A stretch of DNA of 64,000 nucleotides. Origin: JADFJB01 sp964464595. GTDB lineage: Bacteria; Zhuqueibacterota; JdFR-76; DREG01. Where the stretch lies: NCBI GenBank assembly GCA_964464595.1, contig CAYXGW010000003.1:71852-135851 (forward strand), in the 5' to 3' direction. Of the stretch, positions 45,392 to 53,925 are shown piece by piece (within the stretch, counting starts at the first letter, position 1; each line of letters begins with the position of its first letter). The notes under the pieces were generated by a model. It worked only from the letters and a program-made list of their open reading frames with translations. It searched no databases and was not told the DNA's origin. The position numbers and the translations under genes are program-made.

Positions 45392-48265
45392 ATGAAGACA
45401 TTAACAAAGACGCTACTCCTTTTTTTAAGCCTGTTTTTAGTGCTTGGTATGCCTAGAATATCAGCTCAAACCAAGGGCCGGATTGGCGGGAAAATTACGG
45501 ACGCAGAAACCAAAGAAGCCCTACCCGGTGTTAATGTTATTGTCAAAGGAACCTATTATGGCGCGGCAACAGATATCGACGGCAATTTCACAATAAGGGC
45601 AATGAACCCGGGGCAGTATACCATAGTGGTTTCAATGATCGGTTATAAGAAAATTGAGAATACCGGTGTTCGGGTATTAGCCGGGCAAACCACAAATCTT
45701 GATCTTCAACTGGAAATTTCTGTCTTGGCTTTCGGTGAAGAGGTTATTGTCATAGGTGAACGACCCTTATTTGACATCGAAGAAACTTCCAGCCGAAGGA
45801 CTATTTCCAGTTCTGAAATTCAGGCGGAAGTGGTGGAAACTGTACAGGATATTGTTTCTAACCAGGTTGGTGTCGTCCGGAGTGACGATGAAATCCATAT
45901 CCGGGGCGGACGATCTTATGAAAATGCATATCTGATTGACGGCATCTCTGTACAGGACCCATTGTCCGGCACCGGATTCGGATTGCAATTAAGCACCGAA
46001 GCCATCGAGGAAGTTGAAGTGATTACCGGTGGATTTAACGCGGAATACGGCCAGGCCATGTCTGGCATCATTAACGTAAAAACGAAAGAAGGTGGAGCAA
46101 AATATACCGGGGCATTGTCTTATAAAGTAGACCACATTGGTGGTTTTGATTCCGGAACCCCCCTAATTGGCAATTTAAGTAATAAAAGCAGTAACAGCTT
46201 TAATACGGATATTGCAGAATTTACAATTAGTGGTCCGGAACCCATATCCAATTATTTTTTACCGCAACTTGGGTTAAACATCCCGGGAGAGATTTCCTTT
46301 TTCGGCAGTACGTATATGCTTCTTAGTGATGCATATACACTAACAAGCGCAGAACAATTATTTTCCTCTACTTTTCATGGGGACAGGTTTGCTCCGCGAC
46401 AGACCAATAGTTGGATCGGTTTATTTAAATTAACCTGGAAACCGGATCCGACCCATAAACTGATCGTTTCGGGAAATCAATCCGTTAATATCAATCAAAA
46501 CTCAAAATCTCTGCAGACGACTCTTGAATTTGTCGATCCTGGCCCGGGTTACCCCTATAATTTTGAAAAGAATTTGGATAATTTTAACACATTTACCCAC
46601 ATAAACAAACAACTTGCCTTATCCTGGGTTCATACTCTCAATTCCCAATCTTTTTATGAACTCAAATTATCCCGGTTTTTCTCTCACTTACGCAGCGATG
46701 TTAATGGCAAACACTGGACTGAATATGAAGAACCCCAGGATATTGTAACGCGCCCCATCGATTATTTTTATAGTTCCGACAGCACAATCGTAAATGTGTT
46801 TCCGGGAGATGGATTCTGGGATTTTGGTGATGGCTTTACCTGGCATGATCATTTCGTAGAAGAATATACATTCAAAGGAGATTATACACGAAACTCAAAA
46901 AACAATCAACATAAGATTAAAGCCGGTTTCGAAATAAGTTTTTCAGATATGCAAATGATCGATATCTTTAAACCCTGGTTTGGCGACTTGGGTTTGAATA
47001 ATGATATCTACCAGGTATCCCCGGCTTTTGGTAGTCTTTATGCGCAGGATAAAATCAAGTTTAAAGGCTTGATTGCAAATGTCGGTATGCGGTTTGACTA
47101 CTGGTTTCCTGGCAAATTTGTCGAAGATGCTATCGATAACCCGGATATTGTTACTATAAGCGAAAGTACAAGAGAGTCATTTAAAAATGAAACACACAGT
47201 CTGTTTGGCCGCCGCTGGCGTGGACGAATTAGCCCGAGATTGGGAATTTCACATCCTATTTCTGACAACCAGATGTTGTTCTTTTCTTATGGCCATTTTT
47301 CTAAGCGCCCCAAACCACAGTTCGTTTATACCAAGCTGGGAGAAAACAGCGCGAAATCTACTTTTCAAAAATTCGGCAACCCGAATTTAGATTTTGAAAC
47401 AACGGTTTCGTACGAATTTGGCGTAAGACATAAATTCAGCCAAAATGATGTTTTTACCATTACAGCCTACTACAAAGATATATTTGATTATGTGACCACT
47501 GTGAATTTTCGTGGTACGGGGCGTTTGACCGGTCGGTCGTTTACCACATATTTAAATCTGGATTATTCACGTGCAAGGGGAATTGAGGTTGAATATCGAA
47601 AGCGCGCCGGCAGCTTTCTCACCGGTTCTATCAGCGGAACGTATGCGATTGCCACCGGTAAAAGTTCGTCCCCCGATGATGCTTTCCTGGTTTCCCAGGG
47701 ATCATTGAGCGAAAAACCAATCACGGAAGATTTCTTAATTTGGGATCGTCCCTGGCAGGTTAGCGGCGTGACCAATTTCCATTTAAGAAAAAGGGATGAT
47801 ATTAAATTTTTTGGTGTTAAAATTCCCAATAATTGGAATTTGAATATCCGCTTTTTCGCCCAGGCCGGAAAACGGTATACACCCTTATCCGCAACCGGAA
47901 CGATTTTGCCGGACGGCAGGCCGGAATACAGCGGTGATTTGGATCAAAATGGTGAAGCCGATGATCCGTTTGGCAAACTTTCCACAACCTGGATTTGGGT
48001 CAATCTGAATTTTGAAAAATATTATAGTTTTTTGGGTTTGGATTATACATTTTTGGTGGAGGTTCAAAACCTGCTCAATCGTAAGAATCCGCAAATCATT
48101 AATCCGGTAACCGGGCAGGCCTATGAATTTGGCGATCCGACCCCGACAGGTTGGAACGATCCCTTATTTCCGGATACACAGGCGCCTTTGTCGCCATTTC
48201 CATTTAATCCCGCACGTTATTTGACCCAAAGAAATATGAAAATTGGATTTACAGTGAGGTTTTAA
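45392..48265 (+). CDS. TonB-dependent receptor with CarboxypepD_reg-like N-terminal domain
   Basis: A 957-residue outer-membrane protein. Signal peptide to about residue 26 (ends RISAQ). A carboxypeptidase-regulatory-like domain covers about 30-115 (GKITDAETKEALPGVNVIVKGT, then GNFTIRAMNPGQYTIVVSMIGYKK). The plug domain follows at about 135-230 (EVVETVQDIVSNQVGVV, HIRGGRSYENAYLIDGI, EEVEVITGGFNAEYGQAMSGIINV). The rest is the 22-strand barrel, ending in the aromatic IGFTVRF. There is no SusD gene beside it, so glycan uptake is not indicated. ATG 45392 is chosen over TTG 45380. A PorV-like barrel gene follows by six bases. Confidence 0.9.
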   Translation: MKTLTKTLLLFLSLFLVLGMPRISAQTKGRIGGKITDAETKEALPGVNVIVKGTYYGAATDIDGNFTIRAMNPGQYTIVVSMIGYKKIENTGVRVLAGQTTNLDLQLEISVLAFGEEVIVIGERPLFDIEETSSRRTISSSEIQAEVVETVQDIVSNQVGVVRSDDEIHIRGGRSYENAYLIDGISVQDPLSGTGFGLQLSTEAIEEVEVITGGFNAEYGQAMSGIINVKTKEGGAKYTGALSYKVDHIGGFDSGTPLIGNLSNKSSNSFNTDIAEFTISGPEPISNYFLPQLGLNIPGEISFFGSTYMLLSDAYTLTSAEQLFSSTFHGDRFAPRQTNSWIGLFKLTWKPDPTHKLIVSGNQSVNINQNSKSLQTTLEFVDPGPGYPYNFEKNLDNFNTFTHINKQLALSWVHTLNSQSFYELKLSRFFSHLRSDVNGKHWTEYEEPQDIVTRPIDYFYSSDSTIVNVFPGDGFWDFGDGFTWHDHFVEEYTFKGDYTRNSKNNQHKIKAGFEISFSDMQMIDIFKPWFGDLGLNNDIYQVSPAFGSLYAQDKIKFKGLIANVGMRFDYWFPGKFVEDAIDNPDIVTISESTRESFKNETHSLFGRRWRGRISPRLGISHPISDNQMLFFSYGHFSKRPKPQFVYTKLGENSAKSTFQKFGNPNLDFETTVSYEFGVRHKFSQNDVFTITAYYKDIFDYVTTVNFRGTGRLTGRSFTTYLNLDYSRARGIEVEYRKRAGSFLTGSISGTYAIATGKSSSPDDAFLVSQGSLSEKPITEDFLIWDRPWQVSGVTNFHLRKRDDIKFFGVKIPNNWNLNIRFFAQAGKRYTPLSATGTILPDGRPEYSGDLDQNGEADDPFGKLSTTWIWVNLNFEKYYSFLGLDYTFLVEVQNLLNRKNPQIINPVTGQAYEFGDPTPTGWNDPLFPDTQAPLSPFPFNPARYLTQRNMKIGFTVRF

Positions 48266-48271
48266 CTTACT

Positions 48272-49261
48272 ATGTTTTATAAACCCAAAATACTGATTAC
48301 CTGTTTGTTGGTTTTAATTGGCGCTTTTGATGCCAAAGCTCAACTTATTCCTATTCTTGGCGGCCAGCGCACCGGTACGGCAATGTTCCAGTTTTTAAAA
48401 ATCGGTGTCGGCGGCAGGGCTGTGGGTATGGGGGAATCCTTTGTCGCTGTAGCGAATGATGCATCGGCGCTGTATTGGAATCCTGCGGGAATTGTTCAAA
48501 TCGGATCAAATGAACTTATTGTAGCGCATGTTGAATGGCCGGTTGAAGTCAGACATGAGTTTATCGGTTATGTTCAAATGCTTGGCGATGTTACAGCATT
48601 CGGCATCAGTGTCAACGCATTGCACACGGATGACTTTGAGGAAACCACAGAGTTTCAGCCCTTTGGAACGGGGAGGTTTGTATCCTTTGGCGATATAGCA
48701 ATCGGGGCAACGATTGCCAGAAAAATGACTGATCGATTTAGCGCCGGATTTACAGTAAAATTCATTGAAGAAACATTAGATAATATCCATCTTAGAAATG
48801 TATTAATTGATTTTGGCACTTATTATTGGACCGGCTATGGCAGTTCCCGATTCGCGGTTTCTGTGGTTAATTTTGGCACCAACAGTGAGCCGACCGGCGC
48901 CGTTGCTTTTCGAGATGGCTCGGAAACGGATCAATTCCAGGATTTTTCACCTCCTACCATCTTCCGTGTTGGCTTTGCTTCGGAATTGATTGATAATGAA
49001 GTAAATAAAGTTACTTCATCCATCCAATTGAACCATCCCAACGACAATTCCGAAAACTTGAATTTGGGGTTGGAATATTGGTGGAACAAAACCCTCGCTT
49101 TGCGTGGAGGATATCGGGCTAATATAGAAGAGGAATCCTTTACCTTTGGCGCCGGAATAGATTTACCCTTTAAACAATACCATTTAAAAGCGGATGTTTC
49201 CTATTCGAGTTTTGGCAGATTAGGGAATGCAACACGTTTATCTATGAATTTTCAATTTTAA
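48272..49261 (+). CDS. PorV/PorQ-type outer-membrane barrel protein
   Basis: A 329-residue outer-membrane protein. Signal peptide to about residue 23 (FDAKAQ). The block FLKIGVGGRAVGMGESFVAV followed by DASALYWNPAGI is the signature of the FadL-like PorV/PorQ (UPF0164) family. PorV in known organisms receives T9SS cargo at the outer membrane. The last residues STRLSMNFQF-type beta strand end in Phe. Located between a TonB receptor and an NHL lipoprotein, and downstream of T9SS cargo-like genes, it may be a dedicated partner of this cluster. Whether it is the main PorV of the cell is unknown. Confidence 0.82.
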   Translation: MFYKPKILITCLLVLIGAFDAKAQLIPILGGQRTGTAMFQFLKIGVGGRAVGMGESFVAVANDASALYWNPAGIVQIGSNELIVAHVEWPVEVRHEFIGYVQMLGDVTAFGISVNALHTDDFEETTEFQPFGTGRFVSFGDIAIGATIARKMTDRFSAGFTVKFIEETLDNIHLRNVLIDFGTYYWTGYGSSRFAVSVVNFGTNSEPTGAVAFRDGSETDQFQDFSPPTIFRVGFASELIDNEVNKVTSSIQLNHPNDNSENLNLGLEYWWNKTLALRGGYRANIEEESFTFGAGIDLPFKQYHLKADVSYSSFGRLGNATRLSMNFQF

Positions 49262-49262
49262 T

Positions 49263-50315
49263 ATGAAAACAACAAAAAACATTTTTTTCATTTTTTCATT
49301 TTTCATTTTTTTAAATTGCGGCGGCGAAAAAGTTCCAATACCGGTTCAACCGGAAATCGGTGAAATTGGCCAGTTTGTGAGTGATACCACTTATCTGCAA
49401 TTACGGCCGGTGTGGGATTCTGCTGCGGGGTATTCATTCGAACAACCACATGATATTTTGCTGGGGCATGAACCTTTGATTTATGTGGCGGATACAGGCA
49501 ATGACCGCATCGTTATGTTGGATTTAGCCGGCAATATTCTCGGTGAATCTCAGCCGGTTGAAAATCCTGTCTCTCTTACCCAGGATACAAAACTCAATTT
49601 GATAATCGTTACCGACAGCAATAAAATTTATCGCATTCAATTGGTGCCTTATGGCCATCAAATTCAGGATGCTCCCGTGGAGCTGGTTTTTGAAGAAGTC
49701 GATAATCCCGATCGTAGATACACCGGTGTTGCAGCATTGCTTCTAAGCGTGCAAGCCAGATCAATAATCCGTTACTTTGTAACCGCTTCCGGTGGTGACA
49801 AACGGGACAACCAGGTTTTGAACTTTTCGGAGGATTTTGATGCAATAGTTCCTGATGCAATAACCCTGGAACCAAATGGACTTGGTATACTTTCCGCTTC
49901 CAACCCTAGTGGTATTACTTCACTGCGTAATTTTTCCAGTGATTTTATTTTTTGTATGATCGGACAAAACTCCTTTAAGGTGCAATGGATAACCGGCGGC
50001 CAATTTGGGGTCACAATACGATTAAATCCGGCCCAGGGTAATTTTGATATACTGGTGCCCGGCAAATTTTCACAGCCGGAAGATGTAACCATAGACCCGA
50101 CCGGAAATATTTTTGTTATCGATAGTGATTTGGATCGCCTGTTTAAATTCTCTCCGTCTGGAGATGAGCTGCAGTCCTTCGGCGAAAGCGGCACGGGTGA
50201 AAAGCAGTTTAACAATCCCAAAGGGGTAGGTTTTTTTGATAAAACTCTCTACATAGCCGATACCGGCAATAACCGTATCGTTCGCTTTAAATTATCTACG
50301 GATGTGGAGCAGTAA
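49263..50315 (+). CDS. NHL-repeat lipoprotein
   Basis: A 350-residue lipoprotein. The leader ends FLNCGG with Cys19 lipidated. Six-bladed NHL beta-propeller repeats follow: PHDILLGHEPLIYVADTGNDRIVML near 62-86, PEDVTIDPTGNIFVIDSDLDRLFKF near 275-300, and NPKGVGFFDKTLYIADTGNNRIVRF at the end. It starts one base after the PorV-like stop, so translation is coupled. NHL proteins usually serve in binding. Its task with the receptor and barrel upstream is not known. Confidence 0.85.
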   Translation: MKTTKNIFFIFSFFIFLNCGGEKVPIPVQPEIGEIGQFVSDTTYLQLRPVWDSAAGYSFEQPHDILLGHEPLIYVADTGNDRIVMLDLAGNILGESQPVENPVSLTQDTKLNLIIVTDSNKIYRIQLVPYGHQIQDAPVELVFEEVDNPDRRYTGVAALLLSVQARSIIRYFVTASGGDKRDNQVLNFSEDFDAIVPDAITLEPNGLGILSASNPSGITSLRNFSSDFIFCMIGQNSFKVQWITGGQFGVTIRLNPAQGNFDILVPGKFSQPEDVTIDPTGNIFVIDSDLDRLFKFSPSGDELQSFGESGTGEKQFNNPKGVGFFDKTLYIADTGNNRIVRFKLSTDVEQ

Positions 50316-50332
50316 CAGAATTTTCTGTTTTT
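50314..50332 (+). terminator. Weak terminator overlapping the NHL gene stop
   Basis: AACAGA (50314-50319), loop ATTT, TCTGTT (50324-50329), then TTT. The stem has six pairs and low G+C. Confidence 0.4.
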
Positions 50333-50453
50333 AGATATTGTTGATGAGGGTTTTAAATTACATATAAATATATCTGACGACTATTCACAAACCCGGACCG
50401 TGGGCAGTAATTTAAACAATAACATTAATTAAATAATTAAATTAATCGGGAAA

Positions 50454-50792
50454 ATGGAAACAGCATTATTTACCCTTCTTGGAACAGTTGTGGGTGGCCT
50501 AATATCCTATTTTCTACAAAGACAGAGGTTCGACCAGGAATTGAAAATTAAGCAGGAGGAATTTAAAACAGAATATATGGCAGAAAGCACTGTTAAACAT
50601 TTCCTGAGTCATAAATCCTACACAGACAGATCATTTGAAATTCTAAAGAAGCACCTGGGAGGTTTTGAAGATGAGGAATTAAGAAAAATTTTGGTTAGAG
50701 CTGGAGCCATAAGAAATTATAGAGAAGACGGAACAGAATGGTGGAGACTCCTGTCAAGAATGGATGAATATATTGAGAAAATAAAAAAGTAA
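50454..50792 (+). CDS. Small protein with N-terminal membrane segment, unknown function
   Basis: A 112-residue protein. Residues 3-20 are hydrophobic with glycines (LFTLLGTVVGGLISYFLQ), then a charged coiled-coil-like stretch, then a compact helical part with FLSHKSYTDRSFEILKKHLGGF. Proteins of this layout (one membrane helix, then a soluble helical domain) are frequent hypothetical genes of accessory regions. It is the first gene of the repeat-rich island. Start ATG 50454 has GGGAAA upstream. No function assigned. Confidence 0.6.
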   Translation: METALFTLLGTVVGGLISYFLQRQRFDQELKIKQEEFKTEYMAESTVKHFLSHKSYTDRSFEILKKHLGGFEDEELRKILVRAGAIRNYREDGTEWWRLLSRMDEYIEKIKK

Positions 50793-50881
50793 AAAACTAT
50801 TGCCAACAATAGGGTATAGTACAGGGGACAGACAATAAGAAAAGATATAGCCCACGATTAGTTTATTCGGGTGTTCTATTT

Positions 50882-51315
50882 GTGCCTATTGAAAAGAATA
50901 TTTTAGCCATGGATTCACACGGATTTTCACGGAAACAAAAAAAGCCACAACCTGTCATTCAGAAGGAATCCATTCAAAATCAGCACGTTACATAAATCAA
51001 AATAGGTTCTTCCTGAATGACATTTATTCATTAATTAATTTGTGGGTGCTATTTTTGTCTATTGAAAGGCATATTTAGCCACGGATTCACACGGATTTAC
51101 ACTGTATCAAAAAAAGCCACAACCTGTCATTCAGAAGGAATCCATTCAAAATCAGCACGTTACATAAATCAAAATAGGTTCTTCCTGAATGACATTTATT
51201 CATTAATTAATTTGTGGGTGCTATTTTTGTCTATTGAAAGGCATATTTAGCCACGGATTCACACGGATTTACACTGTATCAAAAAAAGCCACAACCTGTC
51301 ATTCAGTCCCTGACG
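50882..51315. repeat. 172-bp tandem repeat, about two and a half units
   Basis: The marker GCCACAACCTGTCATTC begins at 50944, 51116 and 51288, giving a period of exactly 172. Units two and three are almost identical; the left flank of the first has diverged (GGAAACAAAA in place of CTGTATCAAA). Each full unit contains an inverted repeat: TGTCATTCAGAAGGAA (50953-50968) against TTCTTCCTGAATGACA (51007-51022), 14 of 16 matching. It also contains AGCCACGGATTCACACGG. Diverged single copies lie at 51537, 52794 and 63769. Confidence 0.9.
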
Positions 51316-51420
51316 GGATCCAGTTAAAAAACAGCACTTTACACGAATCATGGTTTTAACAAAACGAACAAACGGAAAGAAACCATTAAATGGATTATGA
51401 GGGGTATATTAATTCGTAAT

Positions 51421-51495
51421 CCCACAACTGAAGATGTGGGCTATTGAACTTGAAAATCCTTCGTACGTTTAATAGCCCACGAATTTATTCGTGGG
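51421..51495. repeat. Pair of REP-like hairpins in inverted arrangement
   Basis: Hairpin 1 is CCCACA (51421-51426) with TGTGGG (51435-51440). Hairpin 2 is CCCACGAA (51476-51483) with TTCGTGGG (51488-51495), loop TTTA. The sequences between are also complementary: GTGGGCTATT (51436-51445) pairs with AATAGCCCAC (51471-51480). This is the layout of paired REP sequences, known in other bacteria to be moved by TnpA-REP transposases. No transposase gene is in the window. Confidence 0.7.
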
Positions 51496-51536
51496 TAATA
51501 ATGCAATTATTAGTATGGAACCGTTTTAACGGTTTT

Positions 51537-51600
51537 AAAAAGCCACAAAATGTCATTCAGGAGGAATCCAGTTAAAAATCAGCACTTTACTGCGCTGAAA
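51537..51600. repeat. Diverged copy of the dispersed repeat
   Basis: Contains AAAAAGCCACAAAATGTCATTCAGGAGGAATCCAG-like sequence matching the left half of the 172-bp unit, followed by ATCAGCACTTTAC. The right inverted arm is missing. Confidence 0.65.
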
Positions 51601-51604
51601 TTAG

Positions 51605-51731
51605 CAGGAGAATTTTTCACCGGACTTCAATAAAAATCTTGACATTAAACTATTAAATATTATGTTTAGGCAATATTTAAAATCAACGGGGTGTTCTACC
51701 CAAGTTCAATGTATATAAAATAAAGTGGGAC
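51605..51731 (+). promoter_or_regulatory. Promoter-bearing repeat element, copy A
   Basis: TTGACA at 51639-51644, 16-base spacer, TATGTT at 51661-51666. Over the -10 lies a perfect inverted repeat, TTAAATATT (51653-51661) and AATATTTAA (51672-51680). Then come a GGGTGTTCT...ACCC segment, a TTCAAT box and AAATAAAGTGGGA. It stands 31 bases before the secreted TPR-protein gene. Three relatives lie downstream (copies B, C and D). Confidence 0.75.
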
Positions 51732-51762
51732 TTTACTCGTAATTACAAAAAACGAGAATATC

Positions 51763-52779
51763 ATGAATAAAGCATTATTGATATTTGGATTCATTATTTT
51801 ATCTCAAACAATTTCTGTCGGACAAGAAATGCATACCCAGGCAGAGATATTAAAGATAATGGAGAAATCACGTGTTACATATGTGTTAAGCAATCTGGAA
51901 AATGAAATTTTGCCATCTGATAGAACTGATAATTTGAATTATGGTCAATACTATCGGGTGACCAATGAAAACGAAATCCTAACTTATAAATACGAGATTA
52001 ATGAGGATGCCAAGGAATACCTTTCGAAAGCTGAACAGTTATTTCAAGATGATAAATTTAAAATGACAAGAGATATGTATTTGAAAGTTTTAGAGGTCGA
52101 CTCAACATACTATCAAGTAATGACGTACATCGGACAAACTTATGGGATTGAAGGTGATTTCAACAAAGCTATTGAATGGTATATCAAGACAATTGAACTA
52201 AATTATATTGATTACATGGCACATTGGTTTCTAGCAGATGCCTATAAGTCACAAAATAAACTTGATAAAGCAGTGGATGAAATTACGATTGCAATGATAT
52301 TAAATAGAAATAACCCTCGAATTATGAAAGCACTCATTGATATTTATGCATTAAAAAAATTAAAAACTTCTGATTGGGTCTTTAATCCTCAAATGCAAAT
52401 TGATAGCACAGGAGTGAACAAAGTTAAAATAATTTTCAATATGGATTGGTTTGGATATGCATTGGTTAAGGCAGTATGGTTATATGAGCCTGGATACAAA
52501 GAATCTATGGGAGCAAAAGAAAGTTCTTTTTCTACAACGGAGGAAAAGGAATGCCTTGTGAGTCTTATCGCAACTATTCATACAATTGATAAAAAGAGAT
52601 TAAAAAAATATCCTGAGTTTAATGCATTACAGCTTGCATTTGACCATAAAATGGTTAATGAATATATATTCTACGAAATAATATTACTTGATTATCCTTT
52701 TGTAGCTTACCAGCTAACCGAAGAATTTATCAATGATATTAAAGATTATGTGATCCAAATTAGGGGTAAGCAAAAGTAA
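51763..52779 (+). CDS. Exported TPR-repeat protein
   Basis: A 338-residue protein with signal peptide MNKALLIFGFIILSQTISVG and at least three TPR units between about 88 and 195 (AKEYLSKAEQLFQDDKFKMTRDMY, then YYQVMTYIGQTYGIEGDFNKAIEWY, then YMAHWFLADAYKSQNKLDKAVDEI). The C-terminal 140 residues are not recognised; they contain a NMDWFGYALVKAVWLYEPGY block typical of a family of Bacteroidetes hypothetical proteins. It is probably periplasmic. It lies behind promoter element A. The ATG is preceded by GAGAATATC, a modest ribosome site. Confidence 0.75.
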   Translation: MNKALLIFGFIILSQTISVGQEMHTQAEILKIMEKSRVTYVLSNLENEILPSDRTDNLNYGQYYRVTNENEILTYKYEINEDAKEYLSKAEQLFQDDKFKMTRDMYLKVLEVDSTYYQVMTYIGQTYGIEGDFNKAIEWYIKTIELNYIDYMAHWFLADAYKSQNKLDKAVDEITIAMILNRNNPRIMKALIDIYALKKLKTSDWVFNPQMQIDSTGVNKVKIIFNMDWFGYALVKAVWLYEPGYKESMGAKESSFSTTEEKECLVSLIATIHTIDKKRLKKYPEFNALQLAFDHKMVNEYIFYEIILLDYPFVAYQLTEEFINDIKDYVIQIRGKQK

Positions 52780-52793
52780 CTATGCTCAACATT

Positions 52794-52928
52794 CTGTCTA
52801 TCAAAAGCATAGTTAGCCACGGATTCACACGGGTTTTCACGGAAACAAAAAAAGCCTACAACATGTCATCCCGTCGTGACGAAATCCATTCAAAATCAGC
52901 ACGTTACATAAATCAATATAAATAAGGG
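52794..52928. repeat. Diverged copy of the dispersed repeat
   Basis: Starts TCTATCAAAAGCATAGTTAG and carries AGCCACGGATTCACACGG, a changed TGTCATCCCG segment, and CCATTCAAAATCAGCACG as in the 172-bp unit. The right arm is absent. It lies between convergent genes. Confidence 0.75.
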
Positions 52929-52944
52929 GAAAATATCGCCCAGC

Positions 52945-53289
52945 TTATTTTTTCAAAAGATCGATCAAATCCTGCTTTTGAACTTCGCTTAAATATTCAC
53001 GCCCCTGGAGAAACTCTATGGTATCCTCTTTCAATTCGATGATTACATATTTCTTCTCCGCTCTCTTACCCCCTTCTTTAGCATCCCAATCTTTACCAGC
53101 TATGAGCCAGTCTAAAGAACAACCGAAATATTCTGCAATCTTAACCAACAGATTGTAGCCGGTTTTACCTTTATCTGTGATGATTCTTGACACCGTTAAC
53201 GGTGTAACACCTAAAGCGCGGGCCAGAACCACTTTCTTTATATTGGCTTGATTAATTAGGTATTCAACTCTGGAGCCGATAGTTTTCAT
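52945..53289 (-). CDS. XRE-family DNA-binding protein (phage-repressor-like)
   Basis: A 114-residue regulator. The helix-turn-helix lies at about residues 18-40 (KKVVLARALGVTPLTVSRII), followed by YNLLVKIAEYFGCSLDWLIAG, the usual XRE ending. The C-terminal half is charged and ends in a short amphipathic helix (YLSEVQKQDLIDLLKK), perhaps for dimerisation. No toxin partner is adjacent. Two palindromes directly upstream are candidate operators for autoregulation. Confidence 0.85.
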   Translation of the reverse strand: MKTIGSRVEYLINQANIKKVVLARALGVTPLTVSRIITDKGKTGYNLLVKIAEYFGCSLDWLIAGKDWDAKEGGKRAEKKYVIIELKEDTIEFLQGREYLSEVQKQDLIDLLKK

Positions 53290-53305
53290 GATTTATCTTC
53301 AAATG

Positions 53306-53363
53306 ATATAACACGTTATATGTTTTATTGGATTTGCTTTAATGTGTTATATATATTAACACA
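53306..53363 (-). promoter_or_regulatory. Two palindromic candidate operators
   Basis: ATATAAC-AC-GTTATAT at 53306-53321 has perfect 7-bp arms. TGTGTTA (53343-53349) and TAACACA (53357-53363) have perfect 7-bp arms around TATATAT. Both share a GTTATAT half. They lie 17 to 74 bases upstream of the XRE gene, where its promoter is expected. Confidence 0.55.
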
Positions 53364-53547
53364 CATGGTTTAATTATCAGATGCGTGTGTGAAAATATAG
53401 GCTGTGTCTTAATAAAACTTCAATTAAAAAATAAAGATAGTTAAATATAGACAAAAAGTAAACGAAATAAGTTTAAAACCCACGGAAAATCGAGTCCTGC
53501 AATAGGGCGCTCTTTTTTCGTTTAAACAACTGTGGGGAGAATGACTG

Positions 53548-53868
53548 GTGGATCATTTTTTAGAAAATCATTTTTGGCTTACCGCAGCAGCCGGTTTTGG
53601 TTTGCTCGTACTTTCAGGGTTCAATGGTTACCTGTTTTGGCGATTACGCAAAATAAGAAAAAATTACAAGGGAGTGCTTTTAACCGATCTGAGTGAAAAA
53701 GACAAGGAATTAGCCTTGCTGTTCCAGGCAGCCTCGAAACGAAAAAAAGCAGCGGCGCAAAAGCTGAAAGATGAATTCCTGAAAAGAAACCAAAACCTGC
53801 AAGACAGTATGGACAAACTCACTCGCAAGCAAGGGGGAATAGCAAAGAAATTGAAGAAGAGGGGTTGA
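53548..53868 (+). CDS. Small membrane-anchored protein, DUF4446-like
   Basis: A 106-residue protein: one membrane segment at about 10-32 (LTAAAGFGLLVLSGFNGYLFW), then a basic coiled-coil tail. RLRKIRKNYKGVLLTDLSEKDKELALLF after the membrane helix resembles the start of DUF4446 proteins, which are uncharacterised. The start is GTG 53548, with GGGGAGA upstream at somewhat long spacing. A piece of the 3' half of this gene recurs at 58277-58403. Function unknown. Confidence 0.6.
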   Translation: MDHFLENHFWLTAAAGFGLLVLSGFNGYLFWRLRKIRKNYKGVLLTDLSEKDKELALLFQAASKRKKAAAQKLKDEFLKRNQNLQDSMDKLTRKQGGIAKKLKKRG

Positions 53869-53925
53869 GATAGATCGCATTTTTTGAAGTAGCCTGAACG
53901 AAACTTGCTTTGGGGGGAAAGTGAA

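Larger units (their letters stand above)
50793..51762. other. 970-bp repeat-rich intergenic region
   Basis: No credible gene; short frames here fall inside repeats. It holds, in order, a 172-bp tandem repeat, a pair of REP-like hairpins, a lone copy of the inverted-repeat sequence, and promoter element copy A. Confidence 0.75.

Noticed and set aside
51062..51250. Small ORF inside the tandem repeat
   Set aside because: It lies wholly in repeat DNA, has no ribosome site, and its sequence is copied by the repeat unit.
50882..51315. CRISPR array
   Set aside because: The repeats are 172 bp long and head-to-tail with no unique spacers, and no cas genes are near.
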